Positions 33,591 to 45,380 are shown, counted from the first letter of the stretch. The stretch: 64,000 nt of DNA from Thalassia testudinum (GCA_037157565.1 JAZHRO010000073.1:11476501-11540500), one strand, 5' to 3'. Program-made: numbers and translations. Notes: generated by a model from the sequence alone, not told the origin.

Positions 33591-34480
33591 CCATTGATCC
33601 CGAGCCTTCACAACAACCTGGTGAAATCCACATTCTTGTGCAAATTGACTCTTTGCTCCCACATCTGGAAGAAAAAGAAACACAAAAATCTCAGGACATG
33701 ACTCCTATCCCTCTTCCACAAGCTCTCCACCCCACCACTAATCGAAAAAAGAAATCTAAGCCCACAACTGAAGAACTCATGGATTTATTTGGGTAAGTTC
33801 AAATCAATATCCCTCTCCTAGATGCAATCAAATATATATCTACCTATGCCAAATTTTTGAAGATCTGTACTCCAAAAAGGTAGGCCAAAAAATCTAGGAT
33901 AGGTATATCTTTTGGAGACAGTAAGCTCTATCATATAGAGCAAGTTGCCTCCCAAGATGAAATATCCTGGTGCACCATTAATTTTAGTGATTTTTTATGA
34001 TACTACCTTTGATCGCACCCTCCTTGTTCTTGGTGCCTGAGTTAATATCATTCCCAAGATTTTATTTGAAGAATTTCAGATTGGTGAATTAAAACCTGTT
34101 GAGGTTACCCTTCAAATAGCCGATCGATATAAAATCAAACCTCATGGGATTGTCGAGGATGTCTTGATCAAGGTCCAGAATTGTGTCTTACTCATAGATT
34201 TTCTGGTTCTTGACATTGAGATACCTGAATCTTTAATGAATGCCCCAATAATTCTTGGATGACCCTTTTTGGCCACTGCAAAGGAAAATATCAATTGCCA
34301 CACAGGCAAAATGAATATCACTTGTTGAAGCCAAACTATCACTCTTAATATTTTCAAATCCTCCAAGAGATTCAATGATGATAATTTTTTTGAGGACTCA
34401 AATACAAAAATATCAAATTTGGTGGGGGAAACAATGTTGGTAGATACCCTTCCCGACCACAAATTTTTCGAGGAATCTGA
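33591..34480 (+). pseudogene. pol: Protease remnant with active-site change (element C)
   Basis: The region has the order seen in the other elements: IPLLDAIKYISTYAKFLKIC near 33810-33865, the active-site region near 34010-34050, KPHGIVEDVLIKVQNCVLLIDFLVLD at 34135-34215, and PIILG-PFLATAKENI near 34245-34295. The catalytic triad position reads LVLGA instead of LDLGA, so the Asp is replaced by Val, and a TGA follows two codons later. Dead protease. Confidence 0.82.
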
Positions 34481-34835
34481 CTTAGAATCAGTGGTTGACG
34501 AAATATATGACTTGGAGACTTGTCTTCCACAAAAATCTATTCCTGACGATCCCTCTGATTAGTCCTCTAACCCACCCACTTTGCTGTCAACCCACCCCTC
34601 CACACTAACCTCACCTACCTTTCATTATTCCTCTCCCACCCCCTTTCACTTGGACCTACCACCAGACCTGCTCGAGTTTGGCATTCATCTTGAATTAAAA
34701 CCTTGACAAGACTCGGGTTACACTTACCATTTTCAATCAAATTTTTATCCCCATCATTTTACCACTCAACTTTCCAGGGATCCAAAAGAAGCCCCTTTTT
34801 ATGCCGGCATCCAAGTGTCCAACTAATTACATGAA
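34481..34835 (+). pseudogene. Acidic and Pro/Ser-rich PR-RT linker (element C)
   Basis: Reads on from SVVDEIYDLETC through a stop at 34561 and a Pro/Ser/Thr-rich stretch to DLLEFGIHLELKP near 34665-34705, which corresponds to the start of the RT region in B. After this no RT motif is found; the sequence passes to the untranslated region. Confidence 0.65.
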
Positions 34836-36301
34836 AATTCATATTCCGTACATACCTTCACACCCGATTGAATGGCGTAAAAGATAGCACTGGATGGGAG
34901 GTAACCCATCATTTTTCCTGCTTTCTTTTTCTCTTTCCTTTTCCAAGTTTTGGCCATCCTAAACCTGACTGTCTTTCACTAAGGTGATCCCTTCTCCCTC
35001 CTAATTCATGAGGACATTGCATATCATAAGCATAGGGAGGTGTTTTTAAAATTTTGATGATCGATTTAGGATTTCCCTAAACCTAAAAAAAAATTTACAT
35101 TTTTCTTTTGCCATTTTGTTTTATTTTTCTACTTGCATCCCAAAAGAAATGATAAATAAAGAAATAATAAAATAAAAATGTTGAAAACTTTTTAAGGAAA
35201 ATTTTGAAATAAGGACTAAGGCTGGAAACTTACTTTACGGTATAATGGTATTTTATCTTGAACAAACTAGGGGTAAGGATACGGATCTGATCATTAGAAT
35301 TTCAGGGTCTACCTTTAGACTAGATCAAATATCCTTCTCTAAAATTTTACCTGAACTCATGATAGTTCAGGTGACTTGATCCTCTTTTGTAACATGGACA
35401 ATATCTAGCTTAGTTTCTGATTCAAAAACTTGAATCTCGTGCAAAATTTCTTATGTCAAAATTCACACACAAGCCAACACCTAGAAACAACTAGAAATTA
35501 GAAAAACCCCTTGTTTGGCCTTAGTAAAAGTTTGAAGCAGATCATTGGTTTGAGTTCCCACCGTTGAGAAGGAGGAAAATGTCTCCTTTGAGGATGCAAT
35601 GTAAACATGTTATTGCCTCAACGCTGCTCTATATCTATATTTCATATCTTTAGGCTGAGAATTGAAGCATATTTTTGCAGCTTAAGTGTCTTGGACGGTG
35701 CTCTATCTGTAGTGTCGGAGCAACAGCTTGAGTTTGCTTGGAGCACCCCTTTGCACCGCATTGTGTTTTGGGGTTGTGAACTCCTGAGTGGTGTCAAGGA
35801 TAGTGCTATCTCAAACTATTGGCACCAGAGCCCCCTCGACGATTGGTAACGGGAATGATGATCCCGACACATCTGTTGTAAGACTAAGCTAAAAATAAGC
35901 ATGGGGTTGAGAAAAAAAAAGTTTTAAACCAAAAACACACCCTTTAATGTTGGCTTTTCACAAGCACAGACATAGGGTTTTAAAGGTTATTGCAAGTTGC
36001 GAATCAGATTAAGAGCAAGAAAAATCCTAAATACAAAAATTTTGAGTCATCTGAATTAAGAAAGGGTTAATCTGTGAATTCTTTTGGAAGATATATTGAT
36101 CCTAATTCATCTAATTTTTGGATCCGAAAATAAATCCTGATGTTTATCTTTAAGAAATCTCATACCCTTTGTGTTTGGATCAACAAAGGTCTTGTAATCT
36201 CTTTCTCCTCAAAAGTCGAGAAAAAAGGATTTGCCCAAAATTCCATTTTGTAATAATTAAAGTTTTGCTAAGAGACTAGCAAAAGATAAGCATGATGGGT
36301 G
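34836..36301 (+). other. 3' untranslated region of element C with two polypurine-like tracts
   Basis: GGGAGGTAACCC at 34896-34907 marks the normal end of pol. An internal tract AAGCATAGGGAGGTG (35028-35042) is preceded by GAGGACATTGCATATCAT. The terminal tract AAGCATGATGGGTG is at 36288-36301, directly before the LTR start. Otherwise A/T-rich with no supported frame. Confidence 0.7.
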
Positions 36302-38265
36302 TGATAAATGCCAGTTTATCATCATTCTTATGCATTAAAACAAACCTACCTCTTAGGATTTTAACTCCGCAAATGGGTTTTTGGGTTGCATTAAGAATAA
36401 ACTAGGTTAGGCATACAACACACAATTTTGTTGTCTTTTTGATGTGTTTTTGCGAGTGTTAGGGATATACAAATAATCATATCTCAAGAACCCTAGCACT
36501 AAGGAAGACAACCGGTGAAGAAGAAGCTCAAACCAGCTGGAACTTAGCTTGATCGAGCTCACCATAGCTAGATTCCAGCTCACTTGAACTAGGCTTAGAT
36601 CATCCAAGCTCCATTCAGGTCATCTCAGCTAAATGGAAGCGTAAGAGAGTTCATCTTAGCTCACTTTAGCTCAAGTTAGCTTAGATCCAGCTCAACTTAG
36701 TTGAGTCTAGCTGATCTCAGCTCCCATCAATTCACTGGGAGCTCTACCTAGCTTAGTTAAGTTGACTGGAGTTCACCTTAGCTTAGGTCCAACTACATCC
36801 AGTTCCACTCAACTCCAGCCAATTGAAGATGACTTCATCTTAGCTCAGGAAGCTCAAGTCCAGCTGCTAGAGACTCATCTTAGCTCAACTTGGTTGAGTT
36901 AAGATACCTTAGTTAGTCCAAGTTTTCCCCCGGAATATCAGACCTAGCTCACCTTAGCATATTTCAGCAGAAGCCAGCTTTCTTTAGCTTGGCTTAGCAG
37001 CTAGCAAATAACTAGTAAGCTAAGCCAGGTAGAGTACCTCATGCTATCTTCCACAGCAGCTATCAACTCCAGTTCAGCTCTAGACCTCTCTTCTTTAGCT
37101 CTTCTCCTCAAACCCTAGCTCCAGATGCCTACTCCTCTACCCCACTACTAGCTAAGCTCCAGCTTGCTTGACCATCTACCACCCTAAAACCCTACCAAAA
37201 TAGCTCCACCAAGTAACCTAACCTAAGTCCACCTAAGCTATCTCCACCTCTACTTCAAGTTGGAACCACAACCTAGCCACCACTTCACCCCTCAACAACC
37301 ACCAAAAGGCACCAAATGGTTGGCATCAAAACCACCTAACTACCCTTCTTTTTTGGTGCCAACTTCACCTCCCATCTACACCATACTTGTCTCCTTCCAA
37401 GCCACATCCACCATCCACCTCACCCCCTTCTAGAAGCCCTCAAGTTTGCACCAACCCATGGCACCCTTCCATGGCTGGCGCCACTTTTAGGCACCCTTTG
37501 GCCACCCATAACCATGGACAAGGAAGGAGAAGAAGGGAAGAAGATTAAGGAGGCATCATACCTACCCCCTTGGTGCCTTCTTCCTCTTCTCTCTTCTTCC
37601 CTGTGCCACGCCAAGGAGGAGACCTTCACCACTTGGAGGATGACTAGGCATTGGAGGAAGAAGTCAAGGGTGCATGCCCACCCTTGGAGGAGCCATTAAG
37701 GTGGAAGCCATCCACCTTGAGGAGAAAAGGCATGCCCTCTACTTTAGGGTTTGCCAGGAGGAGACCACTTGGAAGAGTTATTCAAGGAGAAGAAAGGAGA
37801 CCTTTTCAACTGTGGGAGTAGCCATAGTTGGAGCAAGAGATTCACCATCTTCACCATCATCATCGAGGATTTTTTTTTCATTTACACTTTGGTTTTAATT
37901 TTTGCCATAGAAGCTTTCCTCTACAAGTGTAGAACAAAAGTCCAGTTTCTGTAAAGTTGCTTTTCCTAAATTTGTGCACTTTGTTCTCTACTTTAGTTTT
38001 GTTTTAGCACTTTCGCACCCTCTTCCCAATTATCCTTGACCTCCACTTGCCTAGGGTGAGCTTAGGAGGTGGTCATTTTTTCACTTTGTTGCTAAAGTAG
38101 GTAGTCTTCTCCTGCAACCAACTTCACATTGCCCCATTATTTCAAAAACCAAAAAAAAAAAATACATATTTGAAATTACCAAAAAGAAAGTTGATTTCTA
38201 TTTTCAAGCAAGACACTTGATTTTTGTGAATATTTGGCCTCCTTAGACTACCCTAGATACTTCCC
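36302..38265 (+). repeat. 3' LTR of element C (start clear, end unresolved)
   Basis: TGATAAATGCCAGTTTATCATC follows the polypurine tract, paralleling TGATGAGAGCCTCATCATGA of A. The stretch contains the AGCT-saturated region (36524-37240), a C-rich part and a GGAGGA/CCTTGGAGG-rich part (37500-37800). The end matching 31817-32150 was not found, so the LTR is truncated or joined to foreign DNA before 38266. Short frames at 37420-37950 look like chance. Confidence 0.5.
36524..37240. repeat. AGCT-saturated degenerate repeat
   Basis: By hand count about 35 AGCT tetramers occur in roughly 716 bp, against about 3 expected by chance. They sit mostly in the contexts TAGCTC, TAGCTT, CAGCTC and AAGCTC. 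Spacing is irregular, so this looks like a degenerated short tandem repeat, not a coding region. Confidence 0.75.
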
Positions 38266-39413
38266 TTATCTAGGATTACAAATTTGAAAACAACTCGATT
38301 TTTGTGCATTACAATGATAAAACTCTAATTTTACAAACCGTGCAAAGACCCATTCAGGGATCTCAGGTGAGAAGACCACATCATCCTCGATTGGTTGCTC
38401 TAGACCAACTTGGTCATCCCTGGTCTCAAAAAAGGTGTCCCCCCCGACAGGTGCTTGAGCAGGTTCTGACATTGGCTCTCCTAAAGGGGGTTCATCTTGG
38501 GAGTCATCCCAAGATTGGACTATGGCAACCGCAAATTTCATCCTCAATCTCGATAATTTCCCCAATAAAAACTCACTTGGGGGCCCCTATCCTTAACATC
38601 TTGGTGCCAATCCCATAAAGAACTATTAAGCTTATCAATCATTTTGATCATAGGCTCCAATGCTTTAGTGCATGGTGTTGGCTGAGCTTCTAAAGATTGT
38701 ATAGTGTTCCTCAAGTTAGCCAAATCCTATTTTGGACCTGGTTCACCTGAATTGAATGGTTTAGTTCAGGATTGGGTGGGTTTGGGTTCAAACTAGGGGA
38801 GTCAAGAATTTGAGGTCCTTCCTGATAATAGGTCATTTTAGGTTGTTCGAAGAATGGTGGTGACCTATGTTCAACATAATCCTAGGGAGGGTAAGAGTTA
38901 AAATCATCATATCCTTCTTGATTGTAGATTAGGTTAGGTTGATCATCAAAGGGTGGAGATCTATAATCATTGTAGGCGTGAGAAGGATAATAACCATAGT
39001 CATGATGTCCAAGGTTTGGTCCTGGACATTGGGTTTCGGAATCATATCCTGAATCAAAGTTATCCCCACTAGGAGATGGGTAATCATAAGTCTAGTTAGG
39101 ATAGTAATCATTTTGACGATAAGTCGTGGTAGGAGGGTAGGATTGGAATTGTGTGTATGGTGTGGAAGAATACATGATGAAGTAGGAGGGAAAACATAAC
39201 AAAGAAAGGTGCCCTGCAATACAATCAACCGAACCAATCTTTAGGTGGGTAGCCTAAAGACCTACAGACTCCTAGGACCTGTCTTGAGATGAAATAAATG
39301 ATTTGATCTACTTCTATCTGATTAATCCAACCAGTTAAAGGGAGGGGTTGGGGAGAAGGTTCTTCCTTTGGCATGTGCCTCTGATTCATTTGATATCTCC
39401 CAACCGCGGTCAT
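38266..39413 (-). pseudogene. gag-like remnant, Pro/Tyr/Asp-rich (element G)
   Basis: A 62-codon frame starts near 39413. It is followed, with frame changes, by a Pro/Tyr/Asp-rich stretch (phrases like DYYPSHAYNDYRSPPF near 38960-39000) and a 99-codon acidic frame at 38266-38565 (QSWDDSQDEPPLGEPMSEPA). The position after the leader suggests gag, and the composition resembles the F region near 58980-59170. No known domain is recognised. It could alternatively be a separate ORF of this family. Confidence 0.5.
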
Positions 39414-40395
39414 TTGACGGTACTCCCCTAGCCAGACAACAGATGGACTAGTAGAAGTAGATTAATCAAAAAAGTATTAGTTGGTGACCCAAAGAGTGAG
39501 TTAATCCTTAACGCCAACATCTACTCAGTTTTAATTAGGCTTGGGATGATTGTGCTCTTGGAATGTGATTGGGCCTTTAGATGGGTTATGCCCTTAATGA
39601 TCAATTCAAATGTGTATGTGTGTGCACAACCAAGGTTTTCAAACAAGGTTATTTGATGATGTTTCTTTTAGGGTTTAACCTTGTTTAGTAGCTTTTAGAG
39701 TTTAATCTTAGGTGTATTCAATCAAGTTTAGGAGAACACTTCAAGTTTTGCAAGCACCGATGATGATATATTCCTTTAAAAATCAAAAATAATGTGGAGT
39801 GCATGGTTAACCCCTAAAAATCAACCCTAAGTGGCAAGCTACTTGACGGATCAATTTTAATTGAGTGGTGCAACCCAAATAGTTAAAGCAATTAGCCTAT
39901 TTCATCACTTGATTAAGGCACACAAAAATGTTTAACTTAATCAAATTTCTACTCACTTATTTGTGTGTTGAGTTAAGGTGTACTAGATCCATAGGTTAGA
40001 TTCCAGTTAAGTGGAAGAATTAATGCGAGAAATTTGTGGGTGTTTATGTTGTGTAACTTTTATCTTAATCCCACAAGAAGTGAAGAGTAATTTTTGTTTT
40101 GTATTTTTAGTTTATACGGATGGGTGAGGTGAGGTGAGGTGACAATCAAACAACCAAGATCTAACCTAGGGTTTATGCAAGCACCTAAGTTGATTTGAGT
40201 TTGAGTTATTAAGTGATGGAATGGAATCTAGGGTGGGTGTGGGTGGATATACACTTACAAAACCTTCTAACCGCACTTTACTCCAATCTATTCTGCTTTG
40301 GCTCACCTTGGAAGGGTACCTATAATCACAGAAAGAAAGGAGCAAAGTGAGCTAAAAAGTTAAGGCAGAAAACGTGGAAAAACTAAAGAGCGTTG
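39414..40395 (-). other. Untranslated leader of element G
   Basis: About 1 kb, A/T-rich, no supported frame. It shares several blocks with the leader of F. A short GGTGA repeat lies at 40124-40141. Confidence 0.6.
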
Positions 40396-40415
40396 CCTTC
40401 CCGGCAACGGCACCA
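40396..40415 (-). other. Primer-binding site, tRNA-Asp type (element G)
   Basis: Minus strand TGGTGCCGTTGCCGGGAAGG, two mismatches to the PBS of B, separated by AAA from the LTR. Confidence 0.85.
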
Positions 40416-40418
40416 AAA

Positions 40419-42169
40419 TGGTGTGTTTTCATGAGAAAAGTTAGGGTTTTGGAGAACCCATCATCGTAGTCGCAAAAATTGCTACCAAATAAAATTTATA
40501 CCAAAACTCTAAGGGAGCCCAGGTCGAACAAACGGAGTCGAACGTTTGGTTTGAAATCCATGCTTAGATTTTATTTTTCTTTTGTTGTTTTTGACTTTTA
40601 TGAGTTTTTTTTGTATTTTAATGGGGAAAGATATCAGATCGATGAAATCAACTAATATTCTTGCAAAATAAGACAAAGAGAGAGAAAGAGAGAGAGAGAG
40701 AGATAGAGAGAACATCAATGTATATCTCAAATAGTTTGCTACAACTACAAATAAGAAATTGGAAAACTACATTAGAGAGTAGTAAAAGATAGATAGAGAT
40801 GAGAAGAGACCCCTTCGACGGTCACTTGGAGGATGACTTGCTCTGATGTCTCTTGAAGGAAGGTAGTGAGGGGCTGGACGAACAAGGATGGAGTTAGAGG
40901 ACGAAGGGTGGGGCAGGACTACGTCACTGCGAGGATCTTCTTCACTATGGTGGTGAGAGGATGGCCACAAGATGCTCCACAAATGGGGGTGAGAGGTAGG
41001 AAAAATGTTTAATTTCTACTCTAAAGGATCATCCCAAGCTTGGAACAAGCTCTCTCTAGAGCCTTGGAGGTGGTGACGGAGAGAAAGGAAGAGATGAAGA
41101 AGATTGGGAGGTGAAGGAGTCCTTTCATAGTAGAGGAGAGAAGATATTTCATGCATGGGGCATTTAGTGACATCTAAAGATGTCGCTGATGATCTACCCT
41201 AAACGTCGTTGGAGCTCGCACACACCACCACTAGCTCTTGAGCACGTGCATACAACGCGTGTGTTCTACTAGCGTTGGTGAGGACAGTTGGCAGTGGTTG
41301 GATCGGAAGCGGACAATTGAAATGGCATGGGGATTGCACTCTCATATTGTGTGCTCAATGGCGCATCAGATCGGGAGTTGGTCAACTCATGATCATGCGC
41401 ATGTAGATCATGTGGGTCTGATTGTGCCCCGTCGCCACCTCTCCATTGCTTGATGACCATCCAACGGGTGTAATTCAATTGCACCTGCACTCACGAGATC
41501 AGGCGTTGCAAGCAGTTTCGATTGTGCGCCGCAAATTAGAGAATGCTCCTCCCAACCACTGTGCTAATTGCGAATTGTGCCAAGAAAATATTGCGGAGTA
41601 CGTGCAATCTCGACCGTTGAATCTTGATCCAACGGTCATGATTTGGCGTGTCTCTCCTTCAGCTCATGAGGTGCGACTGATATTGGGTTGCCTAGATGGT
41701 GCCACATGGTGCCATCTAACCCGTCTATCTTCTTTTCTTTATAGGTGGCACCATGAACTTCGTATTGGATTGATTTTTGCATTGTTGGGCTAGGATTGTC
41801 AATCCAGATCCATCCGTGCAGTTAGATTTGGCATCTGAGGTTGTGATTAGTGCCACCTTGCCCCTTGGCTTTTAATCTTCCTCAGATTGCATAATGTGCT
41901 ACGGAACTCTGATTAAGATGATTTCGAAGGTGTTAAACTTTGATCATTGTCTAGATCAAATCCGTACGGTTGGATCATCAATTTGAGGCCCAAAAATAAA
42001 TCTCTTTCTCTACTAACCACAAAAGGACACAAATTCTCCTATAATTTAAAGAGACTACTCTAAATGTAGAATGATGCATGCTATGCAATATTTATAATAT
42101 GGAATCCATATCTAAGCCTAGCAACTTGCATGAATAGGCATTTTATCCTAAATAAATGTGCCTACATCA
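40419..42169 (-). repeat. LTR of element G (about 1.75 kb)
   Basis: On the plus strand it reads TGGTGTGTTTTC to GTGCCTACATCA. It contains a (GA)n tract (40676-40710), an imperfect palindrome GATGGTGCCACATGGTGCCATC (41695-41716), and two copies of a CCGTACGG-type motif (41807 and 41955). It is related to the LTR fragment of C. To its right lies 3' untranslated sequence, not a plain flank. Confidence 0.75.
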
Positions 42170-42347
42170 AGAGGGTACGATGTCAGCTTGGTTCAAGCTT
42201 TAGAAAAGGGTCAAAGGGTGGGTGAATGGGTTGAGATGACTGTTTGCGGACGATTTCAAGCTTTGATACAAGTACCAAAGGTGGAGTCGGTTATTTTAAA
42301 GTTGGACCACTGACGTTCACTGGACGTGTTTGCATAAAATTTTTCAT
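42170..42347 (-). other. Scrap of retroelement 3' untranslated region between two LTRs
   Basis: Contains the conserved block (minus-strand GACTCCACCTTTGGTAC, GAAATCGTCCGCAAACAG) found downstream of pol in A, B and F. No polypurine tract is seen at its border with the G LTR, so the join at 42169/42170 is probably a deletion junction. Confidence 0.6.
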
Positions 42348-42804
42348 TGTAGCGCATTTACGATGTCAATTTAAAATAAAGAATCGGATGTGAGTCCGAG
42401 TGTCTAACACAAGGAGGCAGTAATATGAAATGCTTAGTCGCTTTTGTGTCACGTAAATATGTCATTTGTTCGCTTGCAAACTGATTTGAGAAAGAGAGAG
42501 GGAGAGATAGAGAGAGAGTAGGGTTCGAGAATCTAAACATACGAGAATAATATATCAAGGATGTATTATCCTGACTATCAAATGTTATGACCAATAAAAA
42601 TATAGATGAATGCTTGAAAAATAGATGAACTAGAACTATCAATAATAAAAACTGAATGTAAGGTGGAAAATGGTGTCGAGACAACCACAGTGGTAGAAGG
42701 GCTTCCGTCGATAGCTCAGCGTCTTCACAAGCTTACTTGGGAGATCTATGAAGTGGTGGAAATTCGTGGAGGCAAGCTTGGTGCAAATGGGTGGGGTAGG
42801 ACCC

Positions 42805-42812
42805 TTTTTATA
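42805..42812 (-). promoter_or_regulatory. TATA box in the LTR of element D
   Basis: Minus-strand TATAAAAA followed by GGGTCC. U3 would be about 735 bp, R plus U5 about 460 bp. Confidence 0.5.
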
Positions 42813-43091
42813 AGTGAGGAGAGGGGTCAAATTCAAATCTAGTTCTTCAGTGACAGCTGCAAGCATCACTATAGGCCCCTACAGCTGTCGGTGAAGACGC
42901 ACCCGCCACTCACGCCCCGCTGGCACACGCCTCGTGCTCCTTGTCGTGCATGCATACGCTGCCGTCTGCTTATCTGCGGGCATATGCCCATGTGCGTTGC
43001 TCCACGCATATGCACACGCTACCACCCACGCCGCTGTGCTGCCTTACTCCCATGTGCGCCTTGTGCTGCTGGGGGTGTGAGGGGGGGCCTG

Positions 43092-43113
43092 GATGGCATC
43101 ACGTGGCACCATC
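43092..43113. promoter_or_regulatory. Imperfect palindrome with G-box core in U3 (element D)
   Basis: Arms GATGGCAT and GGCACCATC surround CACGTG (43100-43105), a known bZIP/bHLH core. Related palindromes occur at 41695-41716 (G) and 31352-31374 (E3). Confidence 0.45.
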
Positions 43114-43545
43114 TAGGTTGGCCATCTTCTTTCTATTGTAGAGGGTGCCATGGTGCTCAGATCAAGATGATTCCTACACTACCGAACTATGATCGTCACT
43201 TCGGATCCATCGATACGGTAAGGATGTCGCATTGCCCTCTGGCCATTGATCTTTCTCGAGCTTGTTGTGGGAGCTACAGAGGTCAAATCAAAGTGATTTT
43301 GAGTCTGTTGGACTCCGTTCGTCGATCCGGATCCATCCATTTGGTCTAATCGCTCATCTGAGACCTATTTCAAAATAGACTTGTGCACATGATCATTAAA
43401 CATTGATTCTAAGTGACTAAAATGTAAAGATCATGCAGTATGCATGCAATGCTCACAAGCCCATTATAATCTTACATTATTGCACAAGTACCCATGAAAT
43501 TGACTCTCATTGATGTTATTAACACTTGTAATTGTAGAGTCATCA

Positions 43546-45380
43546 TACCCCACACCCACCCCTTGCTAGTTCGTAGCAAGGATTGATCTAAATGCTATTT
43601 ACAACTAAAATTAGAAATTGATTGCTTAGGTAGAAGTTGCTTGTCAACAGGAGGAAATTTCTACTAAGAACCTAATTCGCAAAGGTTCAATAGTGCCTAG
43701 GTTGCCTTTCGAAATGTAGACCGCCAAAGTCCTCGCCTTATTCTATATAGAAGCAAATATATATATTTTTTCTTTTTCCTTTTTTTCTAATTTTTTTAGA
43801 TTTTTGGTGTTGAGGATTTCAAGGTATCCTTTTATGGCTACCCAATCCACCCAAGACTCAAAAAGGATTCCTAGTACTAAGCATCTTATTGTGAAAGTGA
43901 TAGACGCACTCAATGGCAATTAAAATGGACTTCAGGTTTCTACTCTCCTAGGTGACTCAAAAGGAAAAAATGTTTCCTAAAGGTGTATCTATCTGACCGG
44001 TAGCTTTCTCCCTACCTTTTATTTTTGTGGGGACAACACAAGGGCGAACCCAATGTATATTTCCCTGGATTATGCTACTTCACTGCTTCTTCCTTAAGTG
44101 TTTTGGAATTCTTGTGCATTTTATGAGCTGAGATCTGAAGAACCGGCCAATAAGCTGTTACCTACGACAATTGCCAGCCATACTTATGTGATGAAGTGTG
44201 GTTTATTTCTTTTTTTCTTTTCTTTTCTCCTTTTCTTTTTTCCTTTTGTCTTTTTTTTTAAGTAGTGGCTTTCCTGATCTAAGATTTACCTAAAAGTAGT
44301 AGTGGAAGAGAATGGTCTTGTGGCTGAGCTCTAGACAACCTGCCAATGGGCTGTTACCCATGACAACTTGCCAGCCATACCATCTTAGAGGGTTCATTAG
44401 CTACCCAATTTTCATTAGAATTGCCGATGAGTGAGTCAGTGCAAAACGTGTGTAGATGCTTAGACTAAAAATCCACCCAAATCAGAGGGCGAGTTGATAA
44501 GTCGTATACTTATAACCCTACTTTATTGACCAGATTCATATATATTAAGGTGGACTCGAGACCAAGTCCACATTTTAGTGGACACCTAGAATGATTAAGT
44601 CCGAAGACCTGAAGGGTCTTAGCGATTAGGTCCGTAATGTCGACAAGCTTTCAATACCTAAGTTTTAAGTAGGTGCCTTTCATGATCTAAGATTTACCTA
44701 AAGGCAGTAGTGAAAGATAATGATCCTGTGGTTGGGCTATAGACAACCTGCTAATGGGCTTTTACCCACGACAACTTGCCAGTCATACCACCCTATAAGG
44801 TTCATTAGCTACCCAATTTTCGTTAGAATTATCGATGAGTGAATCAGTGCAAAATGTGTGTAGATGCTTAGAATAAAAATCCCCCCAAATCATAGGGTAG
44901 ATTGATAAGTCGTATATTTATCGCCCTACTTTATTGACCAGATTAATATATATTAAGGTGGCGAGGACTCGAGACAAGTCCACATTTTAGTGGACACCCG
45001 GACTGATTAAGACCGAAGACCTGAAGGGTCTTAGCGATTAGGTCCCTAACGTATCATTTCCTAAAGTCAACAAGCTTCTAATATCGAAGTTTTATTTTAC
45101 TAATTTTATTTTTTTTGTTTTGTTTTTTATATAAAAAAATAAAAATAAAATTAGTTCAAGCTGATAATTTTGTACTCAGATCCTGTGAATTACCACCCTC
45201 CCATGCCTAAGTTGGACAATGTTCTCATTGGAAAAATAAATGTATGTAAAGGAGTAGGGAAAGAAATCACCTGAGTTGTAATCGTGAATCCAATTAGCTT
45301 GAAACCTCTAGGTTGCCTTCCAGAAAGTGTTGAGTTTTGTGCCTCCAACTAGGCACAATTCTAGTTTAGCCCTCAATGAG
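43546..45380 (-). other. 3' untranslated region of element D
   Basis: Terminal polypurine tract at 43546-43563, internal tract at 45191-45208 (minus strand AGGCATGGGAGGGTGGTA), and GGAAGGCAACC just after pol (reverse of 45311-45321). T-rich runs lie at 43770-43800 and 44205-44260, and the tandem duplication at 44260-45090. No protein frame was supported. Confidence 0.72.
44260..45090 (-). repeat. Two-copy tandem duplication, unit about 407 bp
   Basis: Unit 1 starts at 44260 and unit 2 at 44667; both begin AAGTAGNGGCTTTC-like and run to CTAAGTTTT/CGAAGTTTT. Each carries GTCCACATTTTAGTGGAC, a perfect 6-bp-stem inverted repeat (first copy near 44566-44583). A partial third copy (CTGTTACCTACGACAATTGC) lies near 44154. 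Unit 2 has a 16-base extra segment near 45048 that is also present at 62946 in element E. Confidence 0.8.

Larger units (their letters stand above)
31817..38265 (+). mobile_element. Element C: gag-PR retroelement lacking RT, RNase H and IN; right end uncertain
   Basis: On the plus strand: a truncated LTR end, gag, PR, linker, the GGGAGGTAACCC box, two polypurine-like tracts and a 3' LTR start at 36302. RT to IN is completely missing: the linker before RT (ELKP) is followed within about 190 bp by the post-pol box. The left LTR begins at the E3 junction, so E3 probably inserted into it. The right boundary, somewhere before the minus-strand element G, is not resolved. Confidence 0.75.
38266..42169 (-). 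mobile_element. Element G: F-like non-autonomous element, 5' portion
   Basis: Minus-strand order is LTR (40419-42169), PBS, leader and gag-like frames. The leader segment at about 39530-39700 shares GTGCTCTTGGAATGTGATTG and following sequence with the leader of F (about 59575-59700), so G and F are one family. No PR, RT or IN was found; the 3' part is lost. Confidence 0.7.
42348..43545 (-). repeat. 3' LTR of element D (about 1.2 kb)
   Basis: Plus strand TGTAGCGCA to AGAGTCATCA, directly followed by a polypurine tract (reversed). Contains a (GA)-rich run (42485-42520), a TATA box (42805-42812), C/G-rich sequence about 42890-43090, and a palindrome with a CACGTG core (43092-43113). The left border is inferred from the TG terminus only. 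Confidence 0.7.

Noticed and set aside
37420..37954. Short frames with phrases like MDKEGEEGKKIKEASY, possible small host gene
   Set aside because: No conserved domain, no consistent frame, and flanked by LTR-like DNA; repetitive GGAGGA/CTTGG composition explains them.
42891..43349. 152-codon Cys/Arg-rich plus-strand frame
   Set aside because: Antisense within the D LTR and G/C-rich; no recognizable cysteine-rich family pattern.
44260..45090. CRISPR-like or satellite array
   Set aside because: Only two long units and a fragment, no short repeat/spacer structure; better described as a tandem duplication in a retroelement 3' UTR.
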